From contig JBAMDO010000073.1 in NCBI GenBank assembly GCA_037074765.1, forward strand, positions 124,001 through 188,000: 64,000 nt of DNA, written 5' to 3'. Shown piece by piece: positions 13,355-26,387 of the stretch. Under the pieces are notes generated by a model, which made no database searches, had not been told where the DNA came from, and saw nothing but the letters and a program-made list of their open reading frames with translations. The position numbers and the translations under genes were made by a program. Every line of letters starts with the position of its first letter. The stretch's first letter is position 1. This DNA is from Mansonella perstans. Taxonomy: Eukaryota > Nematoda > Chromadorea > Rhabditida > Onchocercidae.

Positions 13355-15200
13355 GGTATCTTTGCATTTGATTACTTACATGCTAGTTAATTGCATTTTT
13401 TAAAGCTTTTAAAATTTCTCTCCCAATTTTACCATACTAATATTAATAAAGCAACAAAGGCTACTTTTTTATTTTGCATTCATTTTCAATCTTCAGCTTA
13501 TAGAATTTTAATTTTTATTAACAAAGAAATCACGCAACAATGACAATAAATGTGATATGTGTCGAACAGATTCTTTATCGAATTGAACGATACACTAACA
13601 ATTCGCATGCTACGCACTTTTAAATGCCTACTTCCCCATGTTGCACATTTTTTCGTGCAAATCTTATGAAACTGTAATCATGTCACTGAAGCAAGTTACT
13701 GAAGTAATATCCGGTGTAATTTCTATCGAATAGCCAAAAAGTAAATGATATCCTAACGAATTAATACCCTTATTCGAAATGGTATTGTAATTTGTGTGAT
13801 GACAGATGAGAGAATTTGCTATGCAAATTTTAATGAAATTTGTGGATAGAAAGTTGATTGACATGATGAAGTCAACGAATAAGTATCAAATTATTCAAAG
13901 GCACACAACCAACATGCCACCATAGTAAACTGAACTGAATTTCCTATATCGAGATATAGAAAGATTTGAAACTTTCTCAAGTATGGGAGAGAGACGATTG
14001 AAGAGAGAAAGGAAGAAGCTAAAATGAAGAAGACAGAAACCAACATCATCAAATTATTCTTTTTTATTTTGTTCATCCCTCATTTCCTTCTTATTTGCTT
14101 GCATCTTTTTCAATCAACAATTATGGCAGTAATTCAAACTGTTTATCTTTATTAGTAATATAATCAAATGATATTAATATCATCGATAATTACAACAACA
14201 ATGATAGACATGATTGAGCGATAATGGTAATGATTAATGACACCAATTACTTGATTATTTGATAATTGTTGCTAACTTTATAGTTTTAACATGATCAGTG
14301 TAATAATAATGAAAAGTGACATTAAAATTTTCTTCAATGAATTCACATGATACCAACTTTAATATCGTAGTGAAAACAGGAGTGACCCTGCTGATTCCCT
14401 TTCACCTAAACATCCCATGTTGAAACATCTAGAAGATGATTCAATGATCTCTTCAATATTTTGGTTTGGTTCTTCTTTCTTTAGGATTTCCTATTGCTTT
14501 TCAATTGCTTCTTGTCATTTTCTTAGGTTGAAACTTCCTTCATCGTTACAAATGTCTTTGATTTCATCCTTCCTGCTTTACCTTAATATGTTGAGTGCAA
14601 TGCAGGCAACTTCACCAGGAAAATACTAATACACCTTGTGTTATTTGCTATTATAATGAAATATTTGCTATCAATTTTCAGCTTGTTGAATATTTTAAAA
14701 TAAATCTGTAAGTGGTATATGAGGTAGAAAAGTATGAATAAAATAAGGATAAAAACTGGAAAAAAGTAGACTGAAAAATAATAAAAGTATATGTGCAGAT
14801 ATTGGAAATCATTGATTGGCAAATAAACGATGGTTATAAGAATCAGATATTTTGAGTTAGAGAACAAGTTGGACCCATCATTCATATCAATTTTCAATTT
14901 TAACAAACAATTCAACTTGTCAAAATTATCATAAATTGAAATTTAAAACTTATTATTGTTATTCTGAAAATTTAAATAATTTTGCAATGTAACAATTTTT
15001 TGGCATATCGCCTTTTTTTGTTATTTTCTCTTTTTTGTTCACACTGTCTCTTTTAGAAAAAAATGTTAGTAAGAATAAAATAAATTTTCTTAAAGAAGAG
15101 ATACAATTCTTAAGCAGTGAGAAATAAGCTTTCTCTTACCTAACAGATATGTACCATACGATACGTTCAAAATAGTTCACAATTAAATAATTTATTAGTT

Positions 15201-15219
15201 AAAAAAAAAAAAAAAAAAA
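15201..15219. repeat. Poly-A run (19)
   Basis: Uninterrupted A run in non-coding DNA. Confidence 0.9.
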
Positions 15220-17214
15220 CGAATCGTAAAGTGATATGATAGCTAAGGCACATATGCATGCATGTTTTATCGATTTAACCGAAAATTTTTGCAACAGAAT
15301 GGCAGTATTTCATTTCTCACTTAACTCAAAAAAATAGGAAAAGCAAGATTTAACAAACAGATATGTTTTGTCTAAATTTTTATTGATTTTACAAGCGCAA
15401 TCCAATCGTATGAAAATTTTGGTAAGTGAATTTCCAGATTTTGATCAATACTAAAGTTTCATTAAAAGATTTATAATTAAATTCAAACTTGCGATCCATC
15501 AAAACACTAATAAATAAACTTATCAAAAGTCAAAAGAGGAAACGATTGCTTAACAAAATCATAAAGAAAGGGAAAAATGAAATTTAAACATATAAAATTC
15601 CTTCTAATTTGATAGTAACATTATGCATAAGGTGCCAGTATAATTTTAAAAAAAAAGAAAAAGGTATTGGATAGCCATAAAATAGCCCTCGCTGTTACTA
15701 AAAAAAGAAAATTCAGTTAAGCTTATTGAAGCATGGGACAATGAAATATATTTTCATTGCCTTCTCCTTTGGCTAAAGAATTTTAATATTTTGGCAATAT
15801 AATTTCTAGTAATTCACTTGAATCTTAAATCACCAGAAACATGCTTACATGGCAACCAAAAAACTTACAAAGAGAAAAAAAAAGCCAGGAAAATAAAGCA
15901 GGTGAACGTTTACAGGAAGGAAGTGTAAAATTTGTTTATATGTGTAAAGCTTATATGCATTTGTCAAATAAGCTGTCAAAGTATTTTTTGCTCCTTCCTT
16001 TAATGTACAAGAGAAGATGTTTAAGGTGAAGAGAGAAAAAGAATAAATAAAGTTGAGAGAAATATTTAATACAGTTAATGATTATTTCGAAGAAAACAAT
16101 GAGGAAAATTTGAGGAACAGTTAACGAGCAGCTAATGCTGCAAAAGTATTTTAAATCATTCGATAAAGATAGAATCACTATGAAAATTTCAAAAAAAAAA
16201 AAAAATTATATTTGAATTTGAATGAATTTATAGAAATATTGATGTTTGATCAGAGGTCCTGTTTACAAACGGAATGGCTAATTCATTAAATTCAATTCTC
16301 ACTAATTACTTTGTTCACTTATTAATTATAATAAAACTTGCGGTAATTTTTCAGATAGTAAAATGAAATGATGCTATTAATTATCAACAACTGAGTAAAT
16401 TCGTTGCAATACCACTGATTGTCAACATTCGACATCTATTTATGTGTTCATTATACTATTGCAACAAGAAATTTTATGCTTGATGAGAAGAATAACAACA
16501 CAGAATCGAAATTCAGCAGAAATTGTTGTTTCATCATTTCCATATGATCGTTGCGCATTCAAATATCAACGAGTTACCAATGTTGCTGAAAACAAAAATG
16601 CTTGACAAATGAGATGTCATGCTTTTAACGTGATATGGTCGTAGACAATGAAAAACAGTAGCGAAATTACCATTTTAGAAAAAAAATTCTCTTTTTCAAG
16701 TTCTTGAAATCAAACAAAAAGAACTATTATTTTTACTCATGTGATAGCTTGCATTTCTTCTTCATTACATTTTTTAAGGAACTAAAAAATTCTCCTCAAA
16801 TCTTCTTGTTTCAAATCCTGGGAAATAAGAAAGTTCGATCTTTTTGCCCATTGCGTTTCCTTTTCAACATATAAAAAACCCAGTTAATTTTCAAGAGAAG
16901 CCATCAATAACATGAGTGGAATGTGGACTCCGGAAATAATATTTGAAGTATTTTGTTCTCAGATTATTTACTTACTTTTCCCACAACTTAATCAACTTCT
17001 TTTGTCACTGTTACATTATTCCAACTGCTTGGAAATGGGATTTTAACCAATCTTCGGATGACGGCAGATGTCTTGAAAACTGCACAAATAAATACAGTAT
17101 TGATCTGGTTTAATAAATGCCATTACAATCGTAACGACATTTATTCCAAGCGGTATTTGCTTTAAAATTTTTCAGCGCATTGTATTTTTTTTCTTCATGC
17201 AAAGCATTTTACTT

Positions 17215-17490
17215 CTACTTGCTTTTTTTTGAACACTTTGCCAGCAATTTTTGCATATCATTAAGATCACTTTTTATGAGATCAAGTAAGATTTGGTTTT
17301 GTTTGTGTAGCAAAATTTTCAAGAATAGCGATTTTTGAACTATTTCATAAATTTTGTCCAGAAGTTGGAATGTTAGTATTAGAACAGCGAGCAATTCGAA
17401 ATTTTCTGTTTCAAACGAAAAAGTCGAATAATGACAAAAAATGTTGAGAGAAATTAATGAACCGTTAAAGCCAGAATTGAAAGCTTGCAT
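17215..17490 (-). CDS. Isolated 91-aa open frame, doubtful
   Basis: Single frame starting MQAFNSGFNGSLISL and ending KLLAKCSKKSK. Its composition is more protein-like than the other chance frames here: amphipathic Leu/Ile/Lys-rich stretches such as LLDKIYEIVQKSLFLKILL could form helices. There is no recognised motif, no signal peptide, no splice partner and no neighbour support. It may be a chance frame. Confidence 0.15.
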   Translation of the reverse strand: MQAFNSGFNGSLISLNIFCHYSTFSFETENFELLAVLILTFQLLDKIYEIVQKSLFLKILLHKQNQILLDLIKSDLNDMQKLLAKCSKKSK

Positions 17491-17872
17491 TTTAATAATA
17501 ATCAGCGAATGCAGTTATCAGAAAATTACTAAAAAATGAAATATTTGCTATGATGAAATGAAAAGATGACATCAAAAGCTTGTTTATTTGCTTTCACAAA
17601 ATTTAAAATGTCCTTTCAATGATGTGCTTTGACGTAATTGTATCAAATACGTCAAAGCAATGCAAATTCCTTTCGTATATAATATCTACCAATTATCCTT
17701 TGCAGTCATTTATTTAAAAAAACTGCATTGAAACTTATTTTTTTGTTTGCAGGTTGCGGAAAAATATATGTTGCATGTTACCACATCAATACTACAATTC
17801 ATAATTTGTGAAGCACGGATCATTTCGAAAATTTCAAATATTGTAGAAGAAAATTTTGATTGAAATATTTTT

Positions 17873-18030
17873 TACCCAGTTAAAAATACAACTAAAGCAT
17901 TTCTTTTCCAACTAAAAATACAGCTGAAGCACTTTTTACCCGGTTAAACATACAACTAATAGGTCAAACATGCAACTAAAGTCTTTCTATCCAATTAAGG
18001 ATACAAATAAAACAATTTTACCCAGCTTGA
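17873..18030. repeat. Diverged tandem repeat, unit about 30-34 bp
   Basis: About five imperfect copies of a unit of the form ACCCAGTTAAAAATACAACT followed by AAAGCATTTCTTTT. Successive copies vary (CCAACTAAAAATACAGCTGA, CGGTTAAACATACAACTAAT, CCAATTAAGGATACAAATAA). Confidence 0.75.
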
Positions 18031-19447
18031 TCCCGTCAATCGATTAAACTTCCAACCTTAAAGTTTCACGCAACATATTTTCATATTGTTATGTATATTG
18101 CAGGACAAAAACTTACTTCCAATTAAAAGAAACCTAATAATTGACTTTAAAAGGAATTAAAAACCTGTGACCATTGTTTTAAAATTTCAATTTTCTGGAT
18201 TTAAATAAGAGATGGTCATTTTGATAAAATCTTGAAAAAATGATTCCATCAAAATGAAAGATGAAGAGAAGAAAAAAGGAAAAATTATTACTTTGAAAGT
18301 CTATGGAGAAGGACGAATTTGTGAATGGCTTGTCTAGTGGCATAAGAGACAGTTTGCTAAAAAACTTTAATGACAGGAACTCTTCATCTTAATGTCGTTT
18401 AATCGGAGAGGCATATTTAAATGCTTATTTAGGTCTTCCGGAAAAAGAAAAATGGAAAAATGTTGTTTTTTATAGTCTTATTTTTGATAATTGATTAAAA
18501 ATCGGCATCGTTTGATGGCCAACTATATGTCATCGAATTACAATTAACCAACTTCCACAGTTTAGCCGTTTTTTCGAAATGGTTAATTTTTACAATTGCA
18601 AAAAGGGATGGAAAAAATGTTGTAAAAAATAGAAACTCAGAAGAGTAATTTACTTTTAAAAATGAAAACGTTGCAAAAAGGCAATTTCATTGAGGCATTT
18701 TTTCATCTTTAATCTGGTGCAAATGATTCTATCTAAATTGTTACGAGTCGAGATCTGAAATAATTCGTGGCCATTGAAGGTTTGCTACTGTTCCTGCAAA
18801 TCCAGATGGTCAAATTGCCTCTCGATGTATTTCGGCATTTATTTAGTTTTACATATGGGTTTGAAACAATTACTACAATAAAGTTCAACTAATCATTTGA
18901 TTAAAGCTGACGGCAAAATTGTTTTTTTTTCCACGCTCAGAACATATATCATGTCATTTTCATTTGTAAGCTAAAAATCTTAACGTTTGTGTATTTTATT
19001 ATCACATGAGTTTCATCATAGCATCCATCATTTGTTATTATTGAAATTTTTTAAAGTTTATCTCTTTCCCCTACCTACTTCGTTCATTTTTGAATCAACA
19101 ATGCTATCTTTTACGATCGATTGCAGAATAAATTATAAGAAAAAATACTCCATTGCAATCTTACTCGATCATATTTCAGCATGTCCATTGCAATTTTATT
19201 TTGGAATGAATTATTGCTTTAATTTAAACAAAGCTATTTGCTAGAATTAGTTTAATAAAATTTGAAATTAAAATTAGAACAAATCAGTTAGAAAATATGG
19301 ATTTATTATTATGACACGAATACTGCATTCTATTATCAGATTTGAAAGAAGGGATTGCTATATTTTCAGGATAACTACAGATCGATTGATCATTGATTAT
19401 TTTAGTATGTCGTAAGTTTCAATGATACAAGCTTGTCATCATATATT

Positions 19448-20914
19448 TCAAACTTTTCCAGATACACTGACCGTTGTACTTTGCTGTGCCATTTCCTCTT
19501 CTTGCTTCTTCTTCAATTTTTCTATAATTTTTTTATCCATTTGCTGAAGGAACTCTTCACACGCTTTCTTTGCAACGGGAAACTGAAATTTTAATTTTGA
19601 AATTAAATTAAAAGGGAAGAAAAAAATTTTTTGGAACATAGATATGATTAATCATTTTTGTTATCGCTTATTTGCAATTTACTTCCAATTTACACAATTT
19701 TGTTATTTTGTAAAAGTTCATGAAATAACTTAATTTTTTTTGAAAAAATTTCAACGCTATTTCATTTCATTGTTTTTTCTTTCCTTTTTTTTTTTGACAA
19801 AAATTTTTTAACAAACCGGAACAAGCATTGGATAAAGATTACGAATTTCTTCACGTATATACCAACAGGTAAGAATGGTTACCAAAACAATGATCGTTGA
19901 AGGGATAAGATAGCCGAATATGACAAAATTGAATGCTACCTTTCTAAAATCAAATCAAACAAAATTGGGTTAAAATTAGGGTTTGAATTTTTGTTAATGT
20001 AGATTCTTGAGTTTAAACTGTTGTAAAATTGAAGGCTTGTTTCTTTGAAAGCTTGAAATATGAAAGTTTATTTGATAGCTAATCTTGCGATATAAAAATC
20101 AACTGAATTAATTAAATTTGTAATGCGATATCATCAAAATTTAAACCCGATTGTAAATCTCATCATGAACATAACTGATATTATTCATGATACACTTGTG
20201 ACAGCAATGTTGTCATCTAAGTCATCTGATTCCGAGCAAAAGTTTTCCAACTGCCTTTCTTTTCATCGTATTTAAAGATACAGTTTCTTATCAATTTTCG
20301 ATTGATCAATCGAGTGTTTATTAAAAGTTTTTCTTGAAATCTTATTCAACAAATTATCAGCCATACTAAAAGCAGTGAAAAGAAAAAACCTACTTCAGTA
20401 TTCTGGAAATGTTAAAGGCAAATTCGTTTGCCATAGTTAATGCAAGCGGTGAAAGCCTTAACGCATGAACGATGTCATCCAACGGTTTATTAATATCACG
20501 CATCATTTCAGTCACCTAAATTACACAAAAGTCTTTCACTAAATTCACTTCAGAACTATGAAGTTTGAAGAGTGTTACTTTGTCTATGAATATCTATCCG
20601 AAGAAAATTTATTCTTTCATATTCAAACAGAATCGCAATGGAAAGAATAAAAAGTTAAAAAAAAAAAATAACTTCTTCAAATGTGAATAAAGCTCCTGCA
20701 TATCTTGCAAATGCAAGAGCAATATCCAAACTTGTGCCAGCACTTCTGCTAACGGCCAAAATTAATATCAGAAACAGTACAATATCTAAATCGAATCAAC
20801 TTTTGTAAGTGACAAGAACAAATACAAAATATACAAATTATCAAAATTTAAAACATCAATTTAATTTGCAATTAAGATAATAATAGTAAGTGAACACGCA
20901 CATCTCGAAATCAT
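19448..20914 (-). CDS. Unknown single-pass membrane protein
   Basis: Minus-strand exons 20914-20902, 20785-20673, 20515-20394, 19943-19817 and 19582-19448 (stop TGA) join in phase to about 169 aa. The product has a probable signal peptide (MISRYIVLFLILILAVSRSA), then a short luminal/extracellular part containing LDIALAFARYAGALFTFEE and MMRDINKPLDDIVHALRLS. A TM follows (VIFGYLIPSTIIVLVTILTC), then a cytoplasmic part with YIREEIRNLYPM and a charged coiled-coil-like helix (DKKIIEKLKKKQEEEM) before the end TVSVSGKV. I do not recognise the family. The 13-base first exon with donor GTGCGT is inferred because it supplies a start in phase; the other four exons are firm. The tail looks suited to binding a cytoplasmic partner, but no function is claimed. 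Confidence 0.65.
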
Positions 20915-22410
20915 TTATCTTATAGAAATGTTGAATGAGCTGAAAAGAACCGCTCAAAAGTTAGATTTGAAGGAAAAATAACATTGTAGTAAAATTTGTT
21001 TTTCATTTGAAATCATTGCAACAATGTTTTGGTTACAGTTGCCATTAAAAACTGTTATATTCAACCAGGAAGTATAAATAATTGAACAAAATTTTAGTGG
21101 GAATTCTAAATACTTTATTTTGTTCGATATAATTTTTAATAATCTTTTAATGTTTTCCTGAAAGAATGTTAAAATCTACTACAGTGATAGTTCTAGAAAA
21201 ACTATTCCACTTTGTGACCATTCGTCTTTCTTGTCATATCATCATATTCTTGACTAGAATTCTTGTTTTTAGTATTCTTTAACAAAAACTTTTGAAAAAC
21301 ATTAGTAGATGAATATAATTCATCTCGGAGTTTTTTTTTTCCAATATTACAACAAGAATAAATGAAATTTGAAGCTTTTGAATTAGCGAAAAAATAAAAT
21401 CAAATAAAATTTGGAAACTGTCAAATTAGTTCCTGGAATTGTGACGCTTCAAAGAACATTTCTTTCGAGCTGTTTTTTTTTGTTTTTGTTTTGAAAAAAT
21501 TCCAACGAAAAGCGTTTGACTTTTTGTTCTTTTAATGCATAAATCTGACTATATAAACATTATCTATGGCATAATTCACGAATTTCAAATTAAAGTAGAG
21601 TAAAATCAAATTCTGAAAATTCAATTTTGCTTTTGCCATGTTCAATCAAATAGATAATTTCGCCTTAAGATCGAAAGGCTAAAAGGCTATAGATTGCGCT
21701 CGTTCTAATGTATTAGCTAGTGAATAGTGAAAATTGCAAAATGTAAGAGCACTGCAAATTTAAGCAGAAGAAAAGATCACTGAGATTTCTCAGAGACATA
21801 TAAGAATATTTTGGGAAAAGTGAGAAATTAAGAGATTTTATAAATGATCGAAAGAGCAAAATTGAGTTACATGTGAGAAGAGATGACAGGCATTATTGAA
21901 TGTCTCAAAAAAGATGGTTGAGAAAAGAATGAATTAAATTTTGATGGCAATGACTGCAATCATCTGGATTCAGCTGGATTCCGGAATAAAATATATAGAA
22001 TTCCGCAACTGCGGAATAACTGCGGAATTCTTTTCCGCTATTATTTCTTAAGTTGGAGGTTTAGGATTAATTAGCCAAAAAGTCTTCATAATTAATCTAT
22101 GAGCTTTTTGTCTATGTACCTGTTTGTGATTTCATTTTTCTTATTTTTTCTTCTAATTTACGATTTATTTGTATGTTCACACTTATCTGTTATCTGTACA
22201 GAAGAGAATCTCTTATCAGTAACCTTATCAATTGTCTAATTGTTCATTCTGTTTGTTTAAATAATTTATGCTTTAATTTAGTCATTATCAATATCAAATT
22301 ATCATATTGAAGAAAAAATTTGTTAATGTTCTTTGAACAAAAATTTCTTTCCACGAAAAATTAGCTTATTTTGTGTTTAATTTCATTTCATCCCATAATA
22401 TTTATATAGT
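20915..22410. other. Intergenic region between divergent genes
   Basis: About 1.5 kb between the unknown membrane-protein gene (-) and HMG-CoA synthase (+), so it should hold both promoters. It contains the inverted repeat at 21998-22030. No gene seen. Confidence 0.6.
21998..22030. repeat. Inverted repeat with repeated TGCGGAAT
   Basis: GAATTCCGCA is followed by TGCGGAA after 2 bases (hairpin TTCCGCA-AC-TGCGGAA) and again by TGCGGAATTC, the exact reverse complement of the left arm. The element is GC-richer than its surroundings and lies 400 bp upstream of the HMG-CoA synthase start. Confidence 0.8.
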
Positions 22411-22421
22411 AGATTTTCAGG
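22411..22421 (+). promoter_or_regulatory. Candidate spliced-leader acceptor of HMG-CoA synthase
   Basis: AGATTTTCAG/G directly abuts the start codon ATG at 22422. A strong TTTCAG acceptor one base before the ATG, with no upstream coding exon, is typical of SL trans-splicing in nematodes. Confidence 0.55.
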
Positions 22422-25400
22422 ATGGAATCGGCAGAGAAAATGGGATTAGCTAAACAAGTTGGGATATGTGGCCTAGAATTGTATATACCGAAATTGTATA
22501 TAAATCAGAAAGATCTTGAAGTGGTGATTTAATTTTTTGTTAGTGTTTTGTATTTGTGTATTTTATGGTAAAGTTTAAAAGATTGATTTTTATTTTTTCA
22601 ACTAATGATATTTAAAGATTATTTATCCTATTCCTTTCTAATTTTTAAAGATTATTTGTTTTATCCCTTTCTAACTTTCTATTTTGCATTATTTCAAATG
22701 TTCTTGGATTAGTATGCATTACATAGTGAGATTATATAATTTATTTCAGTTTGACAATGTTGAAAAAGGCAAATACACAATTGGACTTGGGCAAGACGAA
22801 ATGAGTTTTTGTGCCGATCACGAAGATATTACATCCATATGCTTAACAGTTGTATCGAAATTATTAATAAACTATGAAGTATGATTTTTTTTTTTTTTTT
22901 GTGTAATAAACATTAATTCAATTGATTTCATAAATTATGATAGTTTCAGGTATTTTTCTAGTAAGTTATTAAAATTTAGTGTTATTTTTGACTCAATTTT
23001 CTGCTTTGAAAGCTAGTTGGAGTATTAGTATATACCATAATGTACCTATGAATTTCTATTGTATTATTAATAAATAATTAAATTTACGAAGTGCTTTTTT
23101 AGCTTTCCGCTAAAGATATTGGTTTTCTTTGTGTTGGAACGGAAACATTGACGGATAAAAGCAAAAGCGTTAAAACTTCATTAATGAATTTATTCGAAGA
23201 GAACTGTGATATCGAAGGAGTTGATGTCAAGAATGCATGTTACGGTGGTACTCAAGCCTTATTTCATGCTATTGATTGGATTTACGCTAATTGGGAATTA
23301 GAAAGTGAGTACTTTATATAGAGATCGTGTTCTCATAGCATGAAATAATATGAAATAGCACATTAATTTTTTTTTTTAGATAACTCTGATTATAGATATT
23401 ATTAGCGAGCAAAAAGGATTTTACGTTAGATTTCGTTATTTTTAGAACGATATGCAATTGCTGTTATGGCAGATATAGCAATTTATGGTGCTGGACCTGC
23501 ACGATGTACAGGCGGTATGTATATTATGGAAATTATTGGGCAAACAAAAAGAGTCACAGGCAAAAACAATCTTAGGATTAGTTGGGCTTTAGAATTTCGA
23601 TTTGAAATATCCATATTCATTTGCTAACTTGGAAAAACAATGATGGATCAGTAAATTAGAGTGGGAATAAAATATTAATCAACTTCAGAATAGTATTCTT
23701 CAGTTTAGGATGAGACATTATTATCATGAAGTTTTTCATGACTTTAGGAAAACCATTCGTATCTCACATGGAGGCTTTTTATTCAAGTATGGTTTGTTTA
23801 TAGGAGCTGGAGCATTCGCGGCCCTTATTGGTCCAAATGCAGTACTATCATTTGAAAGAGGACTTCGTGCAACATATATGGCTGATGTATATGATTTTTA
23901 CAAACCAATTCAACCTATACCCTCAGAATATCCTATTGTCGAGGGACAAGCCAGTTTACAAGCTTACTTGATTGCTGTAGATGAAGCTTACAATTTATAC
24001 TGCCAAAAGTCCGAAAAATTAAGAAAACAAGGTCTTAAATTTCTGAAATTTGAAGTATATACTTTTGCATTTGAGTTCTAAGAATATAAAAGTTATTGCT
24101 TCCCATCCACTTGATATGTCGGACGAACTCTTCTGAGCCAATTTCAAACTAAAAATTAGAATTTAATTGATGGGTGGTATTTAATTTCAGTAGTGAATAT
24201 TTCGAACTTCGATGCTGTGTTTTTTCATTGTCCATTCACCCGTCTTGTTCAAAAGGCCCTTGGTGTGTTGGCATTTATTGATTTCAAACGTGGATTAAGT
24301 GATCATTTGACAAATGTCGAACGGGCCAGACCTTCAGCGTTAGATTTTTTTTAAGAATTTTGAGCAGTTATATATCTGAAGATAATCAACTTTGTTATGC
24401 TTATTACCTAAGTTGATCATCTTCAACAGATTCAATCGTCTTTGGCTTTGGAAAACAGAAAACAACACATAAAGTAGCATCTCCGGATTTAGTCAATTTA
24501 ATAACAAAACTAAAAACCAAATTTCCTAACTTTCTCATGTCTTTCAAGGAAGCAATTTTTATTGTTTACTGTTACCAACTTTTCAGATTTTTAGTTAAAC
24601 CTCGCGAAAATTATATAAGTCGTGAATTTGCTAAAATGTCAGCGCAAATAAGCGCAAAACTTTATACTGAGAAGACCGAACCATTTTTATTACTTAATCG
24701 TCGAATTGGAAATGCATACACAGTATCACTTTATTTGCAACTGATTTCTTTTTTCCATTGGTAAGTTTCGAGCTATTTCTTTAAATCTCCTAGCGCATAT
24801 TGCACTGTATGGTTTTTTGAGGAATTGGTGGGATTGTTTTCGATTTTTTTGTGTAACACATGCAATTATTTTTAAAAAATATGTGATATGCACTTTTTTT
24901 GTGTAATTTCAAAATTAATTTGCTCGTTTGAAAAACTTTTTGCTTCTTTCTTTGGATTACTCTCAATTTGTTCTCATGTCTTTCTGTAGACTAGCGTATT
25001 GTTTTTGTTTTTAAGCATTTTGTCGAATAACATTAAACTTCTTACAAAATCTGACTTTATTTTCTCATCGTGATGCATTTGGTAGCGACTAGATTAGCTA
25101 AGTAATGTGATATTTAATAATGAAGCTTGAGCAAAATAAGTAAAATACTACTGCTTGATAGCCAATCGAGGAGTTTAAATTAGTAACATCCCAAGTGATA
25201 AGTGGACAAAGCGATGAATCTCTTTAAAGTGCATTACTATCCCGATATATAGTAATAATTATTATGGTTATTTTAGCACCGATTTAAATTAGTAACATGC
25301 TTGAGTTCTCGGAAAAATTGGTATTATTTGTCATGTATTTCTCCTTCAAACTAATTAAGTTTTTTAAGATTTCTAAGATTTACTAGGAAATAGTTTAATA

Positions 25401-26387
25401 GCAGATATCAATGTATTTCATTAGTTGTTACTTTTTGTTTCTTCAGTTCCTCGAATGGCGAAGCTTTAGATAATCAGCGACTCCTATTTTTTTCGTACGG
25501 TAGCGGAGTAGCCGCAACAATGTTTTCTGCTCGAATATTCCTATTTGGAAAGGGTTAGTTGCCTTGTGTCAGACATTAGTAGTTTTGCTGTTTTTCATGC
25601 TTATGAATTTCTTTCAAGTCTTTCCTTATGTTTTCCAAAAAATTAAAATAAAGCTTGGAAGTCTTATGTTTTATTCTCCCAAAAACTTAACGCTTCTTTA
25701 ACATCGTTCCGTATGTATTGAAATTTTGAAGTGTCAAATTGTATTTGTTATTTATCTATAAATTGATTTTAAACGCTTTTATATTCGCTCTAGGAAGTGG
25801 TGAGTAGCATATTCAGCGTAGCAGTGCCGCTGAAAAAAAAAAGTGCCGTGAAACTGATATAAATTAGTTTAGTTAGTCCTATTTTCATGTTTTTCAGATG
25901 CTAGAAAGCAGTTTGCTCGAATGAAACAAAGCGCAGATGCAGCTGTAGCATTACTAGAGAAACGTTTATGCATAAATCCAAAACGTTATAATGAAATTTT
26001 GGCGCTTAGAGAAAAACTTCTGTCAAGTGCAGGTATAGTATTTTCTGCAGATCTGTATTTCGAATTTCTGTGGACTCTTTTTCTAGCTTATCCTCATTTA
26101 TAAAAACAGACGAGTTTCCCTAAGTCGTGCGCATACGATAAGCCTAAATAAAATGCAGTAATCGAAATTTATGCAATAATGCCGTTATCTATTCAACTTT
26201 ATAACTGATATATATTGTTTCATATAAGATTTTTCGTTTGAGAAGATTTTGGTTTATTTCAGCTCCATATAGACCAGAAGGTGTGAGAAGTAATTTGATG
26301 GATGAATTCAGTCTATTTCCTAATACGTATTATCTAATGAATATTGGGGACAAGTACAAGCGATATTATGCGCAAACATCCGGTTAG
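22422..26387 (+). CDS. hmgs-1: Hydroxymethylglutaryl-CoA synthase, complete
   Basis: Condenses acetyl-CoA with acetoacetyl-CoA to HMG-CoA, the entry to the mevalonate pathway. Ten exons in phase: 22422-22520, 22750-22878, 23103-23304, 23446-23514, 23804-24031, 24191-24338, 24587-24760, 25447-25553, 25898-26032, 26263-26387 (stop TAG); 471 aa, close to the family length. Family blocks in order: [46 protein letters not shown] (catalytic Glu90), [11 protein letters not shown] (nucleophile Cys122), [45 protein letters not shown] (catalytic His255), [16 protein letters not shown], then a C-terminus with [15 protein letters not shown]. No mitochondrial leader is seen, so a cytosolic enzyme is likely. 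Nematodes do not make sterols, so the product would feed prenylation, dolichol and ubiquinone. The donor at 24339 (GTTAGA) is the least certain junction. Confidence 0.93.
22611..22676. repeat. 33-bp tandem duplication in intron 1
   Basis: Two imperfect copies of TTTAAAGATTATTTatcc..CCTTTCTAA within the first intron of the HMG-CoA synthase gene. Confidence 0.75.

Larger units (their letters stand above)
7901..19447. other. 11.5-kb region without a supported gene
   Basis: Both strands are rich in stops, with homopolymer runs, a TACA microsatellite and one diverged tandem repeat. No chain of in-phase exons could be built. The best isolated frame is at 17215-17490 (-). The region may be intergenic or may contain long introns whose exons lie elsewhere. 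Confidence 0.5.

Noticed and set aside
14583..14915. 110-codon minus-strand frame with hydrophobic segments
   Set aside because: Ile/Tyr/Phe-rich translation of AT-rich DNA; no signal or partner exon.
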